Assembly: GCA_002352635.1 (NCBI GenBank)
Contig: DEIT01000080.1
Location: 21,898 to 37,642 of the forward strand
Direction: 5' to 3'
Origin: Hyphomicrobiaceae bacterium UBA2767
GTDB lineage: Bacteria; Pseudomonadota; Alphaproteobacteria; Rhizobiales; Methyloligellaceae
Length of the DNA: 15,745 nt
The translations under genes and the position numbers were made by a program. The notes below the pieces were generated by a model. It did not search any database. It was not told the origin of the DNA and saw nothing but the letters and a program-made list of their open reading frames with translations. Shown one piece after another: positions 14,493 to 15,745 of the stretch. Positions within the stretch are counted from its first letter, which is position 1, and every line of letters begins with the position of its first letter.

Positions 14493-15745
14493 TCAGGCGG
14501 CATCGACATTCACGGAGGACAAGATTGGCTTGAGTGGCAGATGACAAACGACCATCGTTCCGTCGGTCTCGCTGCTCTTGATCTCGAATTTCCCACCATG
14601 CATTTCTACCAGCGAGCGTGAAATCGCCAGTCCGAGGCCGCTGCCGCGGTGGCTCTTGGTCAACTGGTTCTCAACTTGCTCGAACGGTCGTCCTAGCTTG
14701 CCAAGCTCTGTGTCCGGTATGCCGATACCCGTATCGGTTATCGTAATCTTGGCGTGATCCTTCGCTTTGGCAAGGCGGACTGTGACCTTTCCATTTTCCG
14801 GTGTGAATTTCACAGCATTCGACAGAAGGTTCAGCAAAATCTGTTTTACAGCTCGCCTGTCGGCTCGCATCTTGAGTTCTTTGAGACCTACCTTTTTAAC
14901 CTCGATTGACCGCTCCGATGCAGCAGGCGCAACGACACGTATGCTGTCGTTGATGATTTCTCCGGCATCGAGAGATTTTACGTCCAGGTTGAGCCGTCCG
15001 GCCTCGATTTTCGACATGTCGAGCACGTCATTGATAACTTCCAGCAGGTATTTGCCACTTTCATGGATATCCTTGGCGTATTCGACATACTTCTGGTTCC
15101 CGACGGGGCCAAACAGGCCGTTCTCCATCACTTCCGAAAAGCCGATGATCGCGTTCAGCGGTGTTCTCAATTCGTGGGAGATATTGGCGAGAAATTCTGA
15201 CTTAGCCTGGTTCGCGGCTTCTGCGCGGTTTTTCTCCAAGGCGTATTTCTCCATCAAATCCACAAGCTGCTGCTTTTGCTGCTCGAGTTCGCGTCGAGAA
15301 TGCCGCAAGTCGGTAATGGTGGCCTTGAGTTCCTGTTCGCTCTTTTGCTGATGCTGCTGGCTCCGTTTGAGCGAGGTAATATCGGTGCCGACGCTGACGT
15401 ATCCTCCATCATTTGTGCGCCGCTCATCGATGTGCAGCCAGTTTCCATCTTCGAGTTGTGCCTCATAGGTATGTGCACCTGAAGACTTGTTATCGCTCAC
15501 AGTGACCTGTGAACGAACAATGGGGGCGGCTGCCGCGGCAATGACGCGCTCATAGGGCGTACCGGGCACAACGACATCGTCATTGAGATTGTAAAATTGC
15601 TTGTATTTGCTGTTGCACATAACCAGCCGATTGTCCGTATCCCATAGGACGAAAGCTTCGGAAATGGCCTCGATGGCGTCATGGAGACGGGCGTCGTGAA
15701 TGGTTCCTGCCTGGTCGCTTTTCTCAACATGACCCTGGGGGGAAA
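14493..15745 (-). CDS. PAS-domain sensor histidine kinase, 5'-truncated
   Basis: Only the C-terminal 416 residues are in the window: the frame is open to the right edge. Reading from there, a PAS domain includes ISEAFVLWDTDNRLVMCNSK (about visible residues 27-46) and ends with the PAC-like segment YVSVGTDITSLKRS. A coiled-coil linker follows (about 125-180). HisKA has phosphoacceptor His190 (FLANISHELRTPLNAIIGF), and HATPase_c has the N-box LLNLLSNAVKF (Asn305/Asn309), DTGIGIP and GSGLGLAISRSL. There is no receiver domain at the C-terminus, so the partner must be encoded elsewhere. The style resembles alphaproteobacterial PleC/DivJ-like kinases, but this is only a resemblance. The in-frame ATG at 15620 lies inside the PAS domain and is not the start. 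The gene ends 26 bp from the metal-sensor-like gene, in convergent orientation, and no terminator is visible between them. Confidence 0.95.
   Translation of the reverse strand, partial: SPQGHVEKSDQAGTIHDARLHDAIEAISEAFVLWDTDNRLVMCNSKYKQFYNLNDDVVVPGTPYERVIAAAAAPIVRSQVTVSDNKSSGAHTYEAQLEDGNWLHIDERRTNDGGYVSVGTDITSLKRSQQHQQKSEQELKATITDLRHSRRELEQQKQQLVDLMEKYALEKNRAEAANQAKSEFLANISHELRTPLNAIIGFSEVMENGLFGPVGNQKYVEYAKDIHESGKYLLEVINDVLDMSKIEAGRLNLDVKSLDAGEIINDSIRVVAPAASERSIEVKKVGLKELKMRADRRAVKQILLNLLSNAVKFTPENGKVTVRLAKAKDHAKITITDTGIGIPDTELGKLGRPFEQVENQLTKSHRGSGLGLAISRSLVEMHGGKFEIKSSETDGTMVVCHLPLKPILSSVNVDAA

Noticed and set aside
1..15745. Search for tRNA, rRNA, insertion sequences, CRISPR arrays, phage genes or genomic-island borders
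   Set aside because: I saw no cloverleaf, transposase motif, regular repeat-spacer pattern or terminal repeats. The genes are core chromosomal types with similar base composition, so nothing points to a mobile element.

Overview
The window is about 15.7 kb of chromosomal DNA from an alphaproteobacterium. A member of the Hyphomicrobiales (Rhizobiales) or a close relative is most likely. This rests on three things: the gene order cycH-cycJ-cycK-cycL (ccmIEFH), then a Do-type protease, a two-component system and glnE, which recalls the rhizobial arrangement; the protein sequences; and a moderately high GC content. Species cannot be named from the sequence alone. The region is nearly all coding. 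No gap exceeds 300 bp; the longest are 5364-5577 and 7135-7273.

Region 1 (1-4037) is a tight plus-strand cytochrome c maturation operon: ccmI (5' end outside the window), ccmE (heme chaperone), ccmF (heme lyase membrane subunit) and ccmH (thiol reductant with a CXXC motif). Together these take heme from CcmE and attach it to reduced CXXCH motifs of apocytochromes c in the periplasm. The ccmABCDG genes are not here. A fused alpha/beta-hydrolase/OsmC protein (4128-5363) follows with its own ribosome binding site.

Region 2 (5364-9344) is an envelope-stress block: an HtrA/DegP-type periplasmic serine protease behind a 214-bp leader with several candidate regulatory elements, a perfect 13-bp inverted repeat, an OmpR-family response regulator, and a HAMP-containing sensor kinase whose start overlaps the regulator's stop. 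glnE (9393-12323), which controls glutamine synthetase by adenylylation, lies 48 bp downstream.

Region 3 (12324-14466) is a four-gene cassette: a small exported EF-hand protein, an ECF sigma factor, a cysteine-free single-pass membrane protein in the anti-sigma position, and a CnrX/ZraP-like membrane-anchored periplasmic protein rich in His and Met. The architecture resembles the Cnr/Ncc metal-responsive sigma systems, with an EF-hand protein added. It is the best candidate here for a poorly described regulatory system.

Region 4 (14493-15745, minus strand) is the C-terminal part of a PAS-domain histidine kinase convergent with that cassette. Its N-terminus lies beyond the right edge. I saw no tRNA, rRNA, insertion sequence, CRISPR array or clear pseudogene.
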